A stretch of DNA of 64,000 nt, taken from NCBI GenBank assembly GCA_030340625.1, contig JAOPHQ010005691.1, positions 415,001 through 479,000 on the forward strand, in the 5' to 3' direction. The DNA comes from Merluccius polli. Lineage: Eukaryota > Chordata > Actinopteri > Gadiformes > Merlucciidae. The stretch's first letter is position 1. Each line of letters begins with the position of its first letter. The notes beneath the pieces were generated by a model. The model was given only the letters and a program-made list of their open reading frames with translations. It was not told where the DNA came from and did not search any database. Below are positions 49,977 through 60,244 of the stretch, piece by piece. Both the position numbers and the translations under genes were made by a program.

Positions 49977-50446
49977 CATAGACATATATACATAGACGCC
50001 TCATGACGTGATGGAACGTAACCCAGTGTCGCCGCCATATTGGTAGGGAGTCCTCACTCTAGTCTAGCATAGGAGTCAACGGGAGAGCAAGCTATGCCAG
50101 TATGTTGTGCAGCTTACGGCGCAGTATTGACACCAGATCGCGTGGGATTACCTTTAACAAGTAAGATTGAACAATAATTCTTATTATTTTAAAAAAAAGA
50201 AAAAAAGAAATTCGTCCTGTATCATAAATAAATCTCTGCCATTTGTAACAAACCAAACCGTGTGAAAATCCGGTAAAAATTCGGGGAGTTATGCTTATTA
50301 TTGTAGTTGGGGATACGCCTTCCATAGAAATGAATGCACTGGGAGTGGGGACGCACTGGGTCCCCTGCCAAGATGGCGGCCGCGCTGCTACGTCAGCTCT
50401 AACTGGCAGCGTCAGTCTATGAGGCGTCTATGTATATATGTCTATG
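49977..50446 (+). mobile_element. P-element-like MITE with a THAP-start remnant
   Basis: A 28-bp terminal inverted repeat starts catagacatatatacataga at the left and is mirrored at the right (tctatgtatatatgtctatg, 50427-50446). The exact 8-bp duplication atcgagac flanks it (49969-49976 and 50447-50454). P elements make 8-bp duplications. The coding remnant MPVCCAAYG at 50093, followed by a splice-donor-like gtaag at 50161, resembles the first exon of a THAP-domain transposase. Total 470 bp, clearly non-autonomous. Confidence 0.6.
50093..50160 (+). pseudogene. THAP-domain first-exon remnant
   Basis: Reads MPVCCAAYGAVLTPDRVGLP then LT, ending at a gtaag donor. THAP zinc-finger proteins begin MPxxCAAxxC; here the second zinc-binding Cys is replaced (YGA rather than YGC), so it is decayed. 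THAP domains are DNA-binding modules of P-type transposases. The identification rests on one short motif. Confidence 0.4.
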
Positions 50447-50811
50447 ATCGAGACGATCTGGCGAGAAGGGCCTAGCTGCAGCCACAGCCAAGCAACAGGC
50501 ACTCCAAACCACGCCCCTCCAAACCACGCCCCCTCCAAAACACGCCCACGTAACGCTACGTGACTTGCGTGACACATCATTTCTGTCTCTTTCTGAGGAA
50601 CTCCATATGATACAGGTAAATAAAATGTATTAAAAATGGGTTAACCAATACTCGTTTCCAGTAGATACAAACATGGTGTACGATAATCTCTAAGACCATA
50701 AAGAAAAAATGTCGTAGCAATGGATCTGATTCTGCAGCATGCACACCGGCACACCGGCCCCATCTAGTGGCCAAACAAAGAATTGTAATTTGCTCTAATA
50801 TCCCTTTAAGT

Positions 50812-52243
50812 TAGGGTTTCTCAACGGGGGCTGTACCGCCCCCTTGGGGGCGTTATAAACATTTTGGGGGGCGCTGGACGCGTGAGGGCTGGTATGGGGG
50901 CGCTCTGGCACGAATGGGGGCGCCACCATTTGGCTTGTACAAAGTTCATTTGAACTCTACATTTTAAACTTAATGGTTTCCCAACTAAAAATAAAGCTGC
51001 TGCCTGAGACCAAGAACCCGAGTCTGCTGCTTCCACCGCTGGGTAAAATGGAGTAAACCCCGACGTCGCCCATGGAGATCTCCCCTCTGCTCCCTGATCA
51101 CGATCGGACAAGCCGAGCAGGAACGGTCTCCATAGTAACGCCCAAACAAATCCACCACAGCAGCAGCGAAACCCGGGAAACACAAACGCTACTTTTGACA
51201 GCTGTCACCTCATCTTCGCGGGCTATAACCAATGAAAACGTACACAAGCGCGATAATGTAACCACGTTTAATCACACACATTACAATCAAATAGGGATGC
51301 ACCGAATATTCGGTGGAGAGTGAAAAACAAGGCCGAATATATATATTAAATATTAGCGCCGCGTTTTAATGATGCAAGCAAACAACGTGCAGTGACGCGG
51401 CGCGTTTTACTGACACAACGAAAGAACGTGCAGTGACGCGGTAAACATAAACAACGATGTCGGCAGTGTGGAGATATTTCAAAGTTATGGAGAACGAAAA
51501 AAGAATTGCGGTTTGCAGCCGAAATATAAAGTACAGTATACGTACGGGATAATGCCCGACGAAATGAATGGACTTCGCGTAAGTCCTCCGCTTCGCGTCG
51601 GACGGTTCACGCCTCCGCGTCGTCCATTCATTTCTGTTAATGGACACCTCGAAGGGCATTATCCCGCTTACCATGGCCACTTACGAAAGAAAGACATATT
51701 TAATCAATTAATAATACTTTAATGCGTTTTAGAGTTAAAATCGTGAGGTTTTTTTTTATTTTTACAAGTCGAGCTGACTATTTAATATCTTATATAACCT
51801 ATTCTATTTAATATTTTATATCACATTACAACTAAAATAACATTTCCATGTTGTTTCCCAGTTTCTCCAGTTAAGTAATGTACAAACATGACCTATTATA
51901 TGTCTCAAAAACATACATTTTGGAGGCAATGTTTAAAATCAATGCTTTAATTTCCTGTAAAATGATCAGATTTGCTCAGCAGCACATCAAGTTGTTGGGG
52001 GCATAAATACATAAATACAGCTCCAATCCAATTAAAAACAGGGATTTTAAAGCAAAACAATGGCTTCTCTCATCATAAAACCCGATGTCAGTTGTCCTCC
52101 AGTCTTAACACACTGTTCACTACAAGAACACTTAAAGCACCAGCACCATGTAGTTTATTGGGGGTTTTTTTGTAAGGGGGGGCGGTACGAGGATCATGGA
52201 ATGGTCAGGGGGGCATTTGTTCAAAAAAGGTTGAGAACCACTG
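50812..52243. mobile_element. hAT-type MITE (ggttgagaaccactg family)
   Basis: Left end tagggtttctcaacggggg and right end ggttgagaaccactg, inverted. The flanks ctttaagt (50804-50811) and ctttaatt (52244-52251) differ by one base, as for an 8-bp duplication. The interior near both ends contains gtaccgccccc / gggggcggtac. A further MITE-like end (atagggatgcaccgaatattc) starts at 51291, and a hairpin element lies at 51549-51668. No transposase. Confidence 0.65.
51549..51668. repeat. Foldback with gggataatgccc ends
   Basis: gggataatgcccgac (51549) and gggcattatccc (51654-51665) are inverted, and inside them gaaatgaatggac is mirrored by gtccattcatttc. Small palindromic element nested in the hAT MITE. 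Confidence 0.75.
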
Positions 52244-53069
52244 CTTTAATTAGTTTACATTTAGTATGGAGTGTAGCTTGATGAAGGCTGCAACATAAAA
52301 CAATGTGAAAAAACTGAAATTTATATTCACATCCATTTCTACTGTAGAGCCATACAGCTGTGGTCATTTAGTCTTTTTAATTGTATAATTCAAAAATATT
52401 GTACCCATATATATATACCCGTATATTGAACCCATTAAGTAACATCAATGTGATGTATAGGCCGATGTAAACGATCTATTTTAATTGACAACTGATACTA
52501 ATTTTTATTATTTTAATATTAATTTTAGTTCAAAATTGCCTTGTGCACATACATTAGTAAAAAATAAAAGAAGTGAAAAGATGCATGCACCAGATAGGGG
52601 ACCACCAGATTTGGTAGAAAGTTTATGTTCATCTGTAGTCTGTTTTCACGTTGTTTCTCTTATTTTGTTTAACTGACAATAAAAGCTGTTTCTGGTCATT
52701 TAATTTGTCTTTATTGACCACACAGCCAGGCACCTTGGTACAGTTCAAACCTAAGGATTTCAGAATGGTACAGAATATAGATTGAAATGGTTGCTTCATA
52801 TCGCAACATAGACCAGAAGTCAGAATTTCAAATAAATAAATAAATACATTTAAATGTGTTTATTATTTCAAGCGCAATGTTGGCATTGGAAGGCATTAAA
52901 TGTTGTAAACGAACTGTTAAAATTTTTTAAATTGCTCCTGCAATTGCGCTATTAGGCTACATTTTCTTCTTCCGTTCTGTTTACTGGTTTGCTTTTGACA
53001 TTTGGCCTCGACAGCCACCGTAGCGTTACGTGGGCATGTTTTGGAGGGGGCGTGGTTTGGAGTGCCTAT

Positions 53070-53478
53070 AGAGCGTAACAGTGACCGCCCCTTTTTAACA
53101 GCTCCGGTGCCGGAAGTAAATTTCCCATGCATTTATCTCGTCCACTTTTCGTATAATCCTTATAAAAAGAGTATTAAGACTTGAACCAAGCCAATCGTTC
53201 GTTATGGTAGTCGTGACCATATTATGTTTGATTCGGGATGAGTAGTTCCTCACTCGGTCAACAAATAATGTACACAGTCTTGTACCTTTGCCTTTTCTTC
53301 CGTTTTCCAAATTCTTTTTATGCCCGAATCAAACATAATATGGTCACGACTACCATAACGAACGATTGGCTTGGTTAAAGGCTTAATACTCTTTTGAAAA
53401 GTGGACGAGATAAATGCATGGGAAATTTACTTCCGGCACCGGAGCTGTTAAAAAGGGGGCGGTCACTGTTACGCTCTA
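53070..53478. mobile_element. Foldback element with arms of about 160 bp
   Basis: The left arm 53070-53237 (tagagcgtaacagtgaccgc ... gattcggg) is mirrored by 53323-53478 (cccgaatc ... gcggtcactgttacgctcta), with an 85-base spacer. The arms differ by small indels. No coding sequence. It begins three bases after the right end of the 50499-53066 element, so the two may be related or share a target. Confidence 0.85.
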
Positions 53479-53905
53479 TTCGCGCACGACCTCTACGTCA
53501 CTGTTCTCAGGCCGCGCCTGCTGTTCGCTGATTGGAAGGCACATTTGAGGGAAAAGACATCGTTCTAACATACAGCACTGCCAGACCTAGTACTGAAGTG
53601 AAATGAAAATTGAGCGGAAGTATGTAGGCGGGCGGAGCCAGGCTAACCTACACCTGATACGCAATGCAATTTCCCGCCCGCAAAACAAACAAGGTGCAAA
53701 GTAAACAAGATTTCACACAAGATTCACACAACATTTCACACAAGTAAATAAGTACAAAAGGGATAAATAGTTAAGAGGGATAGTTAAAAGGGGATACATT
53801 ATAATAAAAAATGAAATGCTTTAAAAGTAAATAACGTAATTGCTAAAAACAAACTATTTACAACCATGTAGTGCAATTTGCCACCGTCTCTTTTAAGTTA
53901 TAGGT
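53479..53905. other. Unassigned DNA between the foldback and the unidentified ORF
   Basis: Includes a repeated ttcacacaagatt / cacaacatttcac run near 53710-53745. No confident gene or element ends. Confidence 0.35.
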
Positions 53906-54520
53906 TCAAGTAGGTCGGGTTGGCATTATGAGCTTTATGCGTCCATAGAGCATAATGTATATGTCGTGCATCGCGTCATCCTGGTCCTCGTCAGCCACTT
54001 TCCTTAACATGTCACCGATTGTCTTTGTGAAGCGGGTGATGGTGTTTATAGAGGACCAATCGCAGCACTTGCCGTCTCCCAGTGGCGTCCCTAGGCTAAA
54101 ACATTCGGGGCTAAAGCCCCGGATGTTTTTTAATTAGCCCCGAATATTAATTTTTTTTTTTTTTTTAAGGTTAAACTACGGTCATCTTATGTTGATGCTT
54201 CGATAAAACAGTGTTTTTGGACAGGTTTGAGTAACAATTAATTATTATTATTATTTTTTAAAAAGCCACTTCTTTGGCTTTGGCGCACAAGTGGTTAACA
54301 CCCCCAGGTCGCACGTCATTCACCCAAAACAGCGGTGTCAGGCAGCAGGCAGCAAGCTGTTCAGGTGTCTTTGGGATGTCACAAATGTCTCTATGAATGT
54401 CTCTATGTGGAAAAATTTTGGCGCGCGCATCAGCTTTACTCTTCTGGGCTAAGCCCCGGATGTGTCAAAATCCTAGAGACGCCCCTGCCGTCTCCGATGT
54501 CCGTTGACGTTATTAAAGAA
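53906..54520 (-). pseudogene. Unidentified ORF (C-terminal exon?) split by a hAT MITE
   Basis: If the MITE 54080-54487 and one 8-bp duplication are removed, a minus-strand frame of about 60 codons appears: ...STDIGDGKCCDWSSINTITR, FTKTIGDMLRKVADEDQDDA, MHDIYIMLYGRIKLIMPTRP, T, stop at 53906-53908. I do not recognise the family. It could be the end of a transposon-encoded protein or of an unknown host exon. The upstream limit is undefined. Confidence 0.3.
54080..54487. mobile_element. hAT-type MITE (cagtggcgtcc family)
   Basis: Left end cagtggcgtccctaggct, right end ctagagacgcccctg, inverted. The exact 8-bp duplication ccgtctcc lies at 54072-54079 and 54488-54495. 408 bp. Internal ggggctaaagccccgg matches motifs of the 273-1768 element, so they are one family. 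Confidence 0.85.
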
Positions 54521-54588
54521 TAACGTTAAACGGAAGCGAAAGCCCAATTGGTCCCAGGAACAATTGTTACTGCTGGCCCAGTTTGTGC

Positions 54589-55076
54589 TAGCCTGGCAAG
54601 CCAGACCCACATCAGAAAGATGTAAGGTCTGGCGCAGCTCCATTGACAGTGTGGGCGGGATAAACGGTTGTCTTTCAAGTTCCCTCTGCACGCAATAGGA
54701 TAGCGCTACAACCCATCAGAGCAACGAAGAAGGTGACATAGTGACTACGTAATTAATCAAAACTCCGAATACATATTTATTTTCGAGGAAAGACTTCAGT
54801 GCCGTTCTATGTTAACTTCAAGTCTTGAAGAGTCGCGGCCAAAGCCGAGTGGAAAGACAGCCGTTCGCCAGCAGCAGCAGCCATTGTTTACCTCTAACAC
54901 GGAACCGTCGCAACTCTGTCTTCATGGTAGCCCGGCTTCCGACTCCGCCCCTCACGCTGTGATTGGTCTGACATACTTTGTGTTTCCAGCACCAAAAAGC
55001 AGACGGAGCCGTGCTAGACCTACCTAGCTGCCAAATAAATTTGCTGCCGCTAGGGGGTGTCTAGAGTTCTAGGCTA
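54589..55076. mobile_element. hAT-like MITE inside the Myb exon
   Basis: Left end tagcctggcaagccagac, right end gttctaggcta, short inverted termini. The 9-bp direct repeat agtttgtgc (54580-54588 and 55077-55085) flanks it; excising the element with one copy restores the Myb reading frame. 488 bp, non-coding. Confidence 0.8.
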
Positions 55077-55662
55077 AGTTTGTGCTGGAGAGGAGGGGGA
55101 TAATAAAAGGGAAATTTGGCTCTGGAGTGACCAGTAGGAAGAAGCGGGAGGCATGGGAAGAAATATGCTTTAACATTAATGCTTCCTTCCCTGCGGTGCG
55201 CTCTACCGACGACTGTGAAAAGAGGTGGTATGCGCTGCAATCACAGTCTAGGTTGGAGATTGCCGACTATAAAAGAGCCGTCGCGGCTACAGGTAAGTCC
55301 ATTATTAACATTGCTTGCATTCATTTGGGAAATGCATTTGCATGATTTAAATTTACAATTACCAAAGGCTACAGTGATATGAAACGTGAATGAAACTGAA
55401 ATTTAATTTGTTGGAGGAGGATCTGCACCAAAGCCATTGTCGCCAGTTGCATCAGTGGTGTACGCCGTCCTAGGCTCTGACACCAGCAATACTGGCCTTG
55501 AGGGTGCAGCTGATCCTGCATTCGAGTTGCTAAAGGAGATTGAGGGGTATGCATGCAATAATTGCAATAGGCTACATGAAAAACCTTTCTGTTTAATATT
55601 TACAGAATAATTACAATGTGCAACTGTTCAACCCACTTCCCAAAAATGTGTTACAAATTATA

Positions 55663-56882
55663 CACTCACCGGCCACTTTATTAGGTACACCTTGCTAGTA
55701 CCGGGTTGGACCCCCTTTTGCCTTCAGAACTGCCTTAATCCTTCGTGGCACAGATTCAACAAGGTACTGGAAACATTCCTCAGAGAGTTTGGTCCATATT
55801 GACATGATAGCATCACGCAGTTGCTGCAGATTTGTCGGCTGCACATCCATGATGCGAATCTCCCGTTCCACCACATCCCAAAGGTGCTCTATTGGATTGA
55901 GATCTGGTGAGTGTGGAGGCCATTTGAGTACAGTGAACTCATTGTCATGTTCAAGAAACCAGTCTGAGATGATTCGCGCTTTATGACATGGCGCGTTATC
56001 CTGCTGGAAGTAGCCATCAGAAGATGGGTACACTGTGGTCATAAAGGGATGGACATGGTCAGCAACAATACTCAGGTAGTCTGTGGCTTTGACACGATGC
56101 TCAATTGGTACTAATAAGCCCAAAGTGTGCCAGGAAAATATCCCCCACACCATTACACCACCACCACCAGCCTGAACCGTTGATACAAGGCAGGATGGAT
56201 CCATGCTTTCATGTTGTTGACGCCAAATTCTGACCCTACCATCCGAATGTCGCAGCAGAAATCGAGACTCATCAGACCAGGCAACGTTTTTCCAATCTTC
56301 GATTGTCCAATTTTGGTGAGCCTGTGCGAATTGTAGCCTCAGTTTCCTGTTCTTAGCTGACAGGAGTGGCACCCGGTGTGGTCTTCTGCTGCTGTAGCCC
56401 ATCCGCCTCAAGGTTCGACGTGTTGTGCGTTCAGAGATGCTCTTCTGCATACCTCTGTTGTAACGAGTGGTTATTTGAGTTACAGTTGCCTTTCTATCAG
56501 CTCGAACCAGTCTGGCCATTCTCCTCTGACCTCTAGCATCAACAAGGCATTTGCGCCCACAGAACTGCCGCTCACTGGATATTTTCTCTTTTTCGGACCA
56601 TTCTCTGTAAACCCTAGAGATGGTTGTGCGTGAAAATCCCAGTAGATCAGCAGTCTCTGAAATACTCAGACCAGCCCGTCTGGCACCAACAACCATGCCA
56701 CGTTCAAAGTCACTTAAATCACCTTTCTTCCCCATTCTGATGCTCGGTTTGAACTGCAGCAGATCGTCCTGACCATGTCTACATGCCTAAATGCATTGAG
56801 TTGCTGCCATGTGATTGGCTGATTAGAAATTTGCATTAACGAGCAGTTGGACAGGTGTACCTAATAAAGTGGCCGGTGAGTG
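55663..56882 (-). mobile_element. Tc1/mariner (DD36E type) transposon, apparently complete
   Basis: 30-bp terminal inverted repeats begin cactcaccggccactttatt, flanked by TA on both sides (55661-55662 and 56883-56884). 1220 bp with one uninterrupted transposase gene on the minus strand. It sits in an intron of the Harbinger Myb gene. The repeats are identical over at least 29 bases. Confidence 0.92.
55695..56735 (-). CDS. Tc1/mariner transposase, intact, DD36E
   Basis: 346 codons from ATG 56735, no stops. N-terminal paired helix-turn-helix DNA-binding region (about residues 1-115; LSDFERGMVVGARRAGLSIS, TADLLGFSRTTISRVYREW). Catalytic triad: Asp155 in VAWSDESRF, Asp246 in YFQQDNAPCH, Glu283 in SPDLNPIEHLWD. 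The second Asp and Glu are separated by 36 residues, so the motif is DD36E rather than the DD34E of classical Tc1 elements; a DD36E group has been described under the name Incomer. The transposase cuts and pastes at TA sites. All expected residues are present, so it may be functional. Confidence 0.92.
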   Translation of the reverse strand: MGKKGDLSDFERGMVVGARRAGLSISETADLLGFSRTTISRVYREWSEKEKISSERQFCGRKCLVDARGQRRMARLVRADRKATVTQITTRYNRGMQKSISERTTRRTLRRMGYSSRRPHRVPLLSAKNRKLRLQFAQAHQNWTIEDWKNVAWSDESRFLLRHSDGRVRIWRQQHESMDPSCLVSTVQAGGGGVMVWGIFSWHTLGLLVPIEHRVKATDYLSIVADHVHPFMTTVYPSSDGYFQQDNAPCHKARIISDWFLEHDNEFTVLKWPPHSPDLNPIEHLWDVVEREIRIMDVQPTNLQQLRDAIMSIWTKLSEECFQYLVESVPRRIKAVLKAKGGPTRY

Positions 56883-57289
56883 TATATATATATATATATC
56901 TTCCCCACAGGAGAAATCAAGATGAAAGTCCAGCTGCATCACATCAGACGGCTCTTCCTCTGCCATCTCTTCCTCTGCCAGCTGCACCTCCTCTCCCAGC
57001 TCTTCCTCTTCCAGCTGCACCTCCTCTCCCAGCTCTTCCTCTCCCAGCTCTTCCTCTTCCTCTGCACCCCCTGCCTCTCCTCTCCCTCCTGCTGCTGGTG
57101 CCAGTTCACCAGTGGAGAAGAAATTGAGGATGGAAATGGGGGTTTTAAAAAGGCAAAAAAGGTCATAGAAGCGAAAGAGCGGCTATTACAACTAAAGACA
57201 GAATATTACAGTCTTAAGATAGAAAACATGAAGGAAAACATATGAATGTGAATAAATAAATGTTATCAACTACACAAATGTGTGTTGAC

Positions 57290-58387
57290 TGATTTGTGCC
57301 AAGGTGTTTACCTAAAGTGTGTATTGACAAATGATCCCTAAATGCCAGTCCACTCTGTTCCACACAGCCAAATTCATTATCAAGTTCATCACCATCATCA
57401 TCGTGGTCATCGTCATCTTCATCATCTGGCTGTGGAATGTTCCTCCGCTTGCAGAGGTTGTGGAGAATGGCGCATACAGTGATCACTGTACTTGCCCTCT
57501 CTGGGCTGAGGCGTATTTCGCCGTGCAGGACATGAAATCGACGTTTCATCTGCCCAATTCCTCTCTCCACAACATTTCGTGTATGTTTGTGTGCTCTAAC
57601 ATATGGAGGAAAACAGTAAACAATAATAAATATGGATTCAACAAATAAAAGGCGACAAAGAGCTAATACGATGTTTTTTACGCATAGGACTAAGCGTAAT
57701 CTGCGTAATCACTTACATGTTATACTTTAACTGTGCTCCCGGTTGTGGATTGAGATAAGGTGTCAAGAGCCACATCTTGCAGGGATAGCCACTGTCACCC
57801 AGCAAGTAACACCCAACTGGTACATGGTGCCTCACGCCTCAGACCACCATTAAAATACGCGAATCATGGGTAGACCCAGGCCACTTTGCAACAACATCAA
57901 GAATGTTAAAAGTTGCATCAAAAACAATCTGCGTGTTGATGTATGTACTTTCTTTCTATTGACGAACACGTCCTCATCTTTTGATGGCGCAATTATTTTT
58001 ATGTGCGTCTCGTCAATAGCACCGACCACACCGGCCATACCTGCAATTGCCATGAAGTTGGCTTTGATGCTGTGTAGTTCTTGATTGTCCAAAGGAAACC
58101 GGATAAACTGTTGGATGACATGTGGTTTGGTTTATGGCACGGCTGACTGATGGTTGCGATATTCCTAAATCGTCGGCATTGCAAAGTTGCATTTTCCCTG
58201 TTGCTAAATATCGTAGTGTTGCCAAACATTTCATTTCCAGACTAATCGGGTTATTCCTGTTAGTCGGGGATGTTATTGCATCCCGAACTAATTCGACAAC
58301 AAGTTGTATACCCTCACGATTTAGCCTATATCTCTTGATCAATTCACGGTCTTCCATTGTCTCCACAATATTTCGTCTCGCAGCCAT
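57290..58387 (-). pseudogene. Harbinger DDE transposase, frame-broken
   Basis: Starts ATG 58387: MAARRNIVETMEDRELIKRY, then LRYLATGKMQLCNADDLGIS and QPSVSRAI. A frame change near 58130 leads to LHSIKANFMAIAGMAGVVGA and IDETHIKIIAPSKDEDVFVN (first Asp; family IDGTHI with G to E), then LLGDSGYPC (second Asp, about 57790). An intron-like interval (gtaagtg at 57717 to ttag near 57600) precedes HTRNVVERGIGQMKRRFHVL with the Glu, and ITVCAILHNLCKRRNIPQ. Frameshifts make it inactive. Confidence 0.75.
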
Positions 58388-58437
58388 TTTCCGATTCTTT
58401 GTGAATAGGTCTTACTGAGTTAGGAGTCCTCTCGAGA

Positions 58438-60244
58438 GCTGCGTTTCAATAGTGGGTTGAGTCGCCCTCGCTCACTTGCCCTCGGCTCTCCAAGTGGCCT
58501 CCGTGTGACGTATTACCAAGGGCTGAGGGCGAGTGAGCGAGTCATCAGAAGGGCTATTCCATTTCTCTAAAAAGCTGAAGTGCCCTTGGTGAGATCGACC
58601 CTTGAGGACTGAGGGATCGAGTCAACATCGACGGTCACTCCAGAGCTGTATATCACCCACAATGCACTGCAGTGGTGCATGAAAAATACATCCATGCGGT
58701 GGCAGTAATGAGCCCCAAACACCGTTGTCTGCTGTTTGTTTACCACCAAAGAAGAAGAAAATGAATTAAAGGAGCCAGCACGGATCGGCCAGGGTCATTA
58801 TGCAATTAGACTACCCGTTGTTGCTGCATAATGACAGAGCCAACAATTTACAAGTGTAAGCATATACTGCTATTATAGGCTACTATTTGTCACAAATAAA
58901 AAAGGAAAAGAAACTAAAAATAGTGTATCTAAATAGCCTATCTATCTGATGTTACATATTTTGCTGTGCATTCTGTGTGGTTTAGGGATTGTTTCCATAG
59001 TGTTACAGGGTCTGATGAGGAGACAGAGCTCCTCATTAAGCTCAGAATGAGCTATGAATGTTTATTTACCGGGAAGAGAAATGCCTCAAAGCTGGCCTGG
59101 GAGTGAGTTTGTTTGTAACCTACTGTGTCATTGAATGTATTTCTGTTACTTATTCAGGGATGCCAACTTTTGACGTCAGGTTGGCCTGAGATTCTGCGAA
59201 CTTTTGACTTTGTAAAAAGTGCGCCTTTACTTTCTTAATAGTCTACGAGACGATTCCGTATAAAATTCGCAAAGAGGGGAAAATTAGAATGAGAAAATGC
59301 ATGTGTGACGTGAGACTCGCGCTCAATCCGTGAGAGTTGGCAGCTCAGCTTATTACTTCTGATTCTAGAGACTTGCTTCTTTGTTGTGGTGCTAATTTTA
59401 TTTGCGGGAGACTATATAATGTTTTTAATGTATTTGGTGTGCATAACAATTATTTTATTGTCAAACAGGACAATTGTACAGAGGATGGGTCTGCAGGGAA
59501 CACAGGCGGCCAAAAAATGGGAAAACCTAAAAAAGAAATACAAGGCAATTAGTATAAATTTGTATAGAAACAGCACAATTGGCAAAACAAATTCACTCAT
59601 ATAAAAAAGATAAAGACAAGACTTTTTTCTCATTTGAAATTGAAGCAACCACTATAAATCCTTATAGACTACTGTTCCCTGTAACATCTATCCTACATGA
59701 CTTTAAGTGTTGTGTTTGTATAGTTTTCTGAACCACAATCTTGAACAATAAAGGCCATTTAAAGACAATGATGAGGACGAGGATGGTGGTGGCAACAGGC
59801 CTAATAACTATTAGAAATAACTAATCTAAACTAAACTAAAACTAATGTCAACTAAACTGAAGGTAGGTTAAATGTGTTTAAACAACCAAACTTTCTACAA
59901 ATAAGGTAAAAAAAATAAATAAATGAATTGTCTGAATAAAATATAAAACAAAACTAATAATTCTGAAATGACCAGGTGCTGGCGTATTGCTATATACGGA
60001 GACTCAAAGATATGAGTCTCTGTATATTACGCGTTATTTGGAATAGGCAATAGAGCGCTACACCAACGTGTGGCCGATCCATGATTGTCAAGGCTGTTAC
60101 CGGGCGAGGGCAGGTGCGTTTCATTTATCCCTTTTCCTCCCCCGCCCACTTCCCCTCGGCTCTCCAAGTTGCCTCTGTGTGACGTATTACCAAGGGCTGA
60201 GGGCGAGTGAGAGAGGGAAACTCAACCCACTAATGAAACGCAGC
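58438..60244 (+). mobile_element. Harbinger-like element nested near the transposase start
   Basis: Ends gctgcgtttcaatagtgggt and acccactaatgaaacgcagc, inverted. Just inside both ends lies the same block with ggctctccaagt and gtgacgtattaccaagggct in direct orientation. The interior encodes pieces of a Myb/MADF-like protein: SDEETELLIKLRMSYE with LFTGKRNASKLAWE (about 59010-59105) and AAKKWENLKKKYK (59505-59545), a pattern seen in ISL2EU/PIF-type elements. No transposase seen. Confidence 0.55.
59010..59550 (+). pseudogene. Myb/MADF-like protein fragments of the nested element
   Basis: Two short blocks with family character, LRMSYE..LFTGKRNASKLAWE and KKWENLKKKYK, separated by about 400 bases that may include an intron or deletion. 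The DNA-binding role is inferred from the conserved WENLKKKYK helix. Confidence 0.45.

Larger units (their letters stand above)
50499..53066. mobile_element. Element with inverted termini ggcactccaaaccacgcc
   Basis: The left end ggcactccaaaccacgcccc (50499) and right end ggggcgtggtttggagtgcc (53047-53066) are inverted repeats extending about 50 bp to the shared cccacgtaacgctacg. The left arm carries a small internal duplication. The target duplication is not evident. The interior contains the hAT element 50812-52243 and otherwise AT-rich non-coding DNA. Confidence 0.55.
54504..57245 (+). pseudogene. Harbinger Myb/SANT-like gene, interrupted
   Basis: Exon 1: VKRKRKPNWSQEQLLLLAQF (54528-54587), then after the hAT MITE: LERRGIIKGKFGSGVTSRKK and RWYALQSQSRLEIADYKRAV (55085-55290), ending at the donor gctacag|gtaagtc. 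Exon 2: GGGSAPKPLSPVASVVYAVL ... AFELLKEIEG (about 55414-55548). Exon 3 follows ttccccacag (56899-56910): Ser/Pro-rich or Leu-rich depending on frame, then LLQLKTEYYSLKIENMKEN. The trihelix/Myb domain would bind the transposon ends and aid nuclear import of the transposase. The MITE inside exon 1 and a frame change in exon 3 disable it. Confidence 0.65.

Noticed and set aside
49977..50446. A complete THAP-domain host gene
   Set aside because: Only the first few residues match, the second zinc ligand is missing, and the segment is bounded by TIRs and an 8-bp target duplication.
56855..57245. Leu/Pro-rich ORFs as a repeat-containing membrane protein
   Set aside because: They are alternative frames of a low-complexity ctcttcctc stretch in the Harbinger Myb gene.
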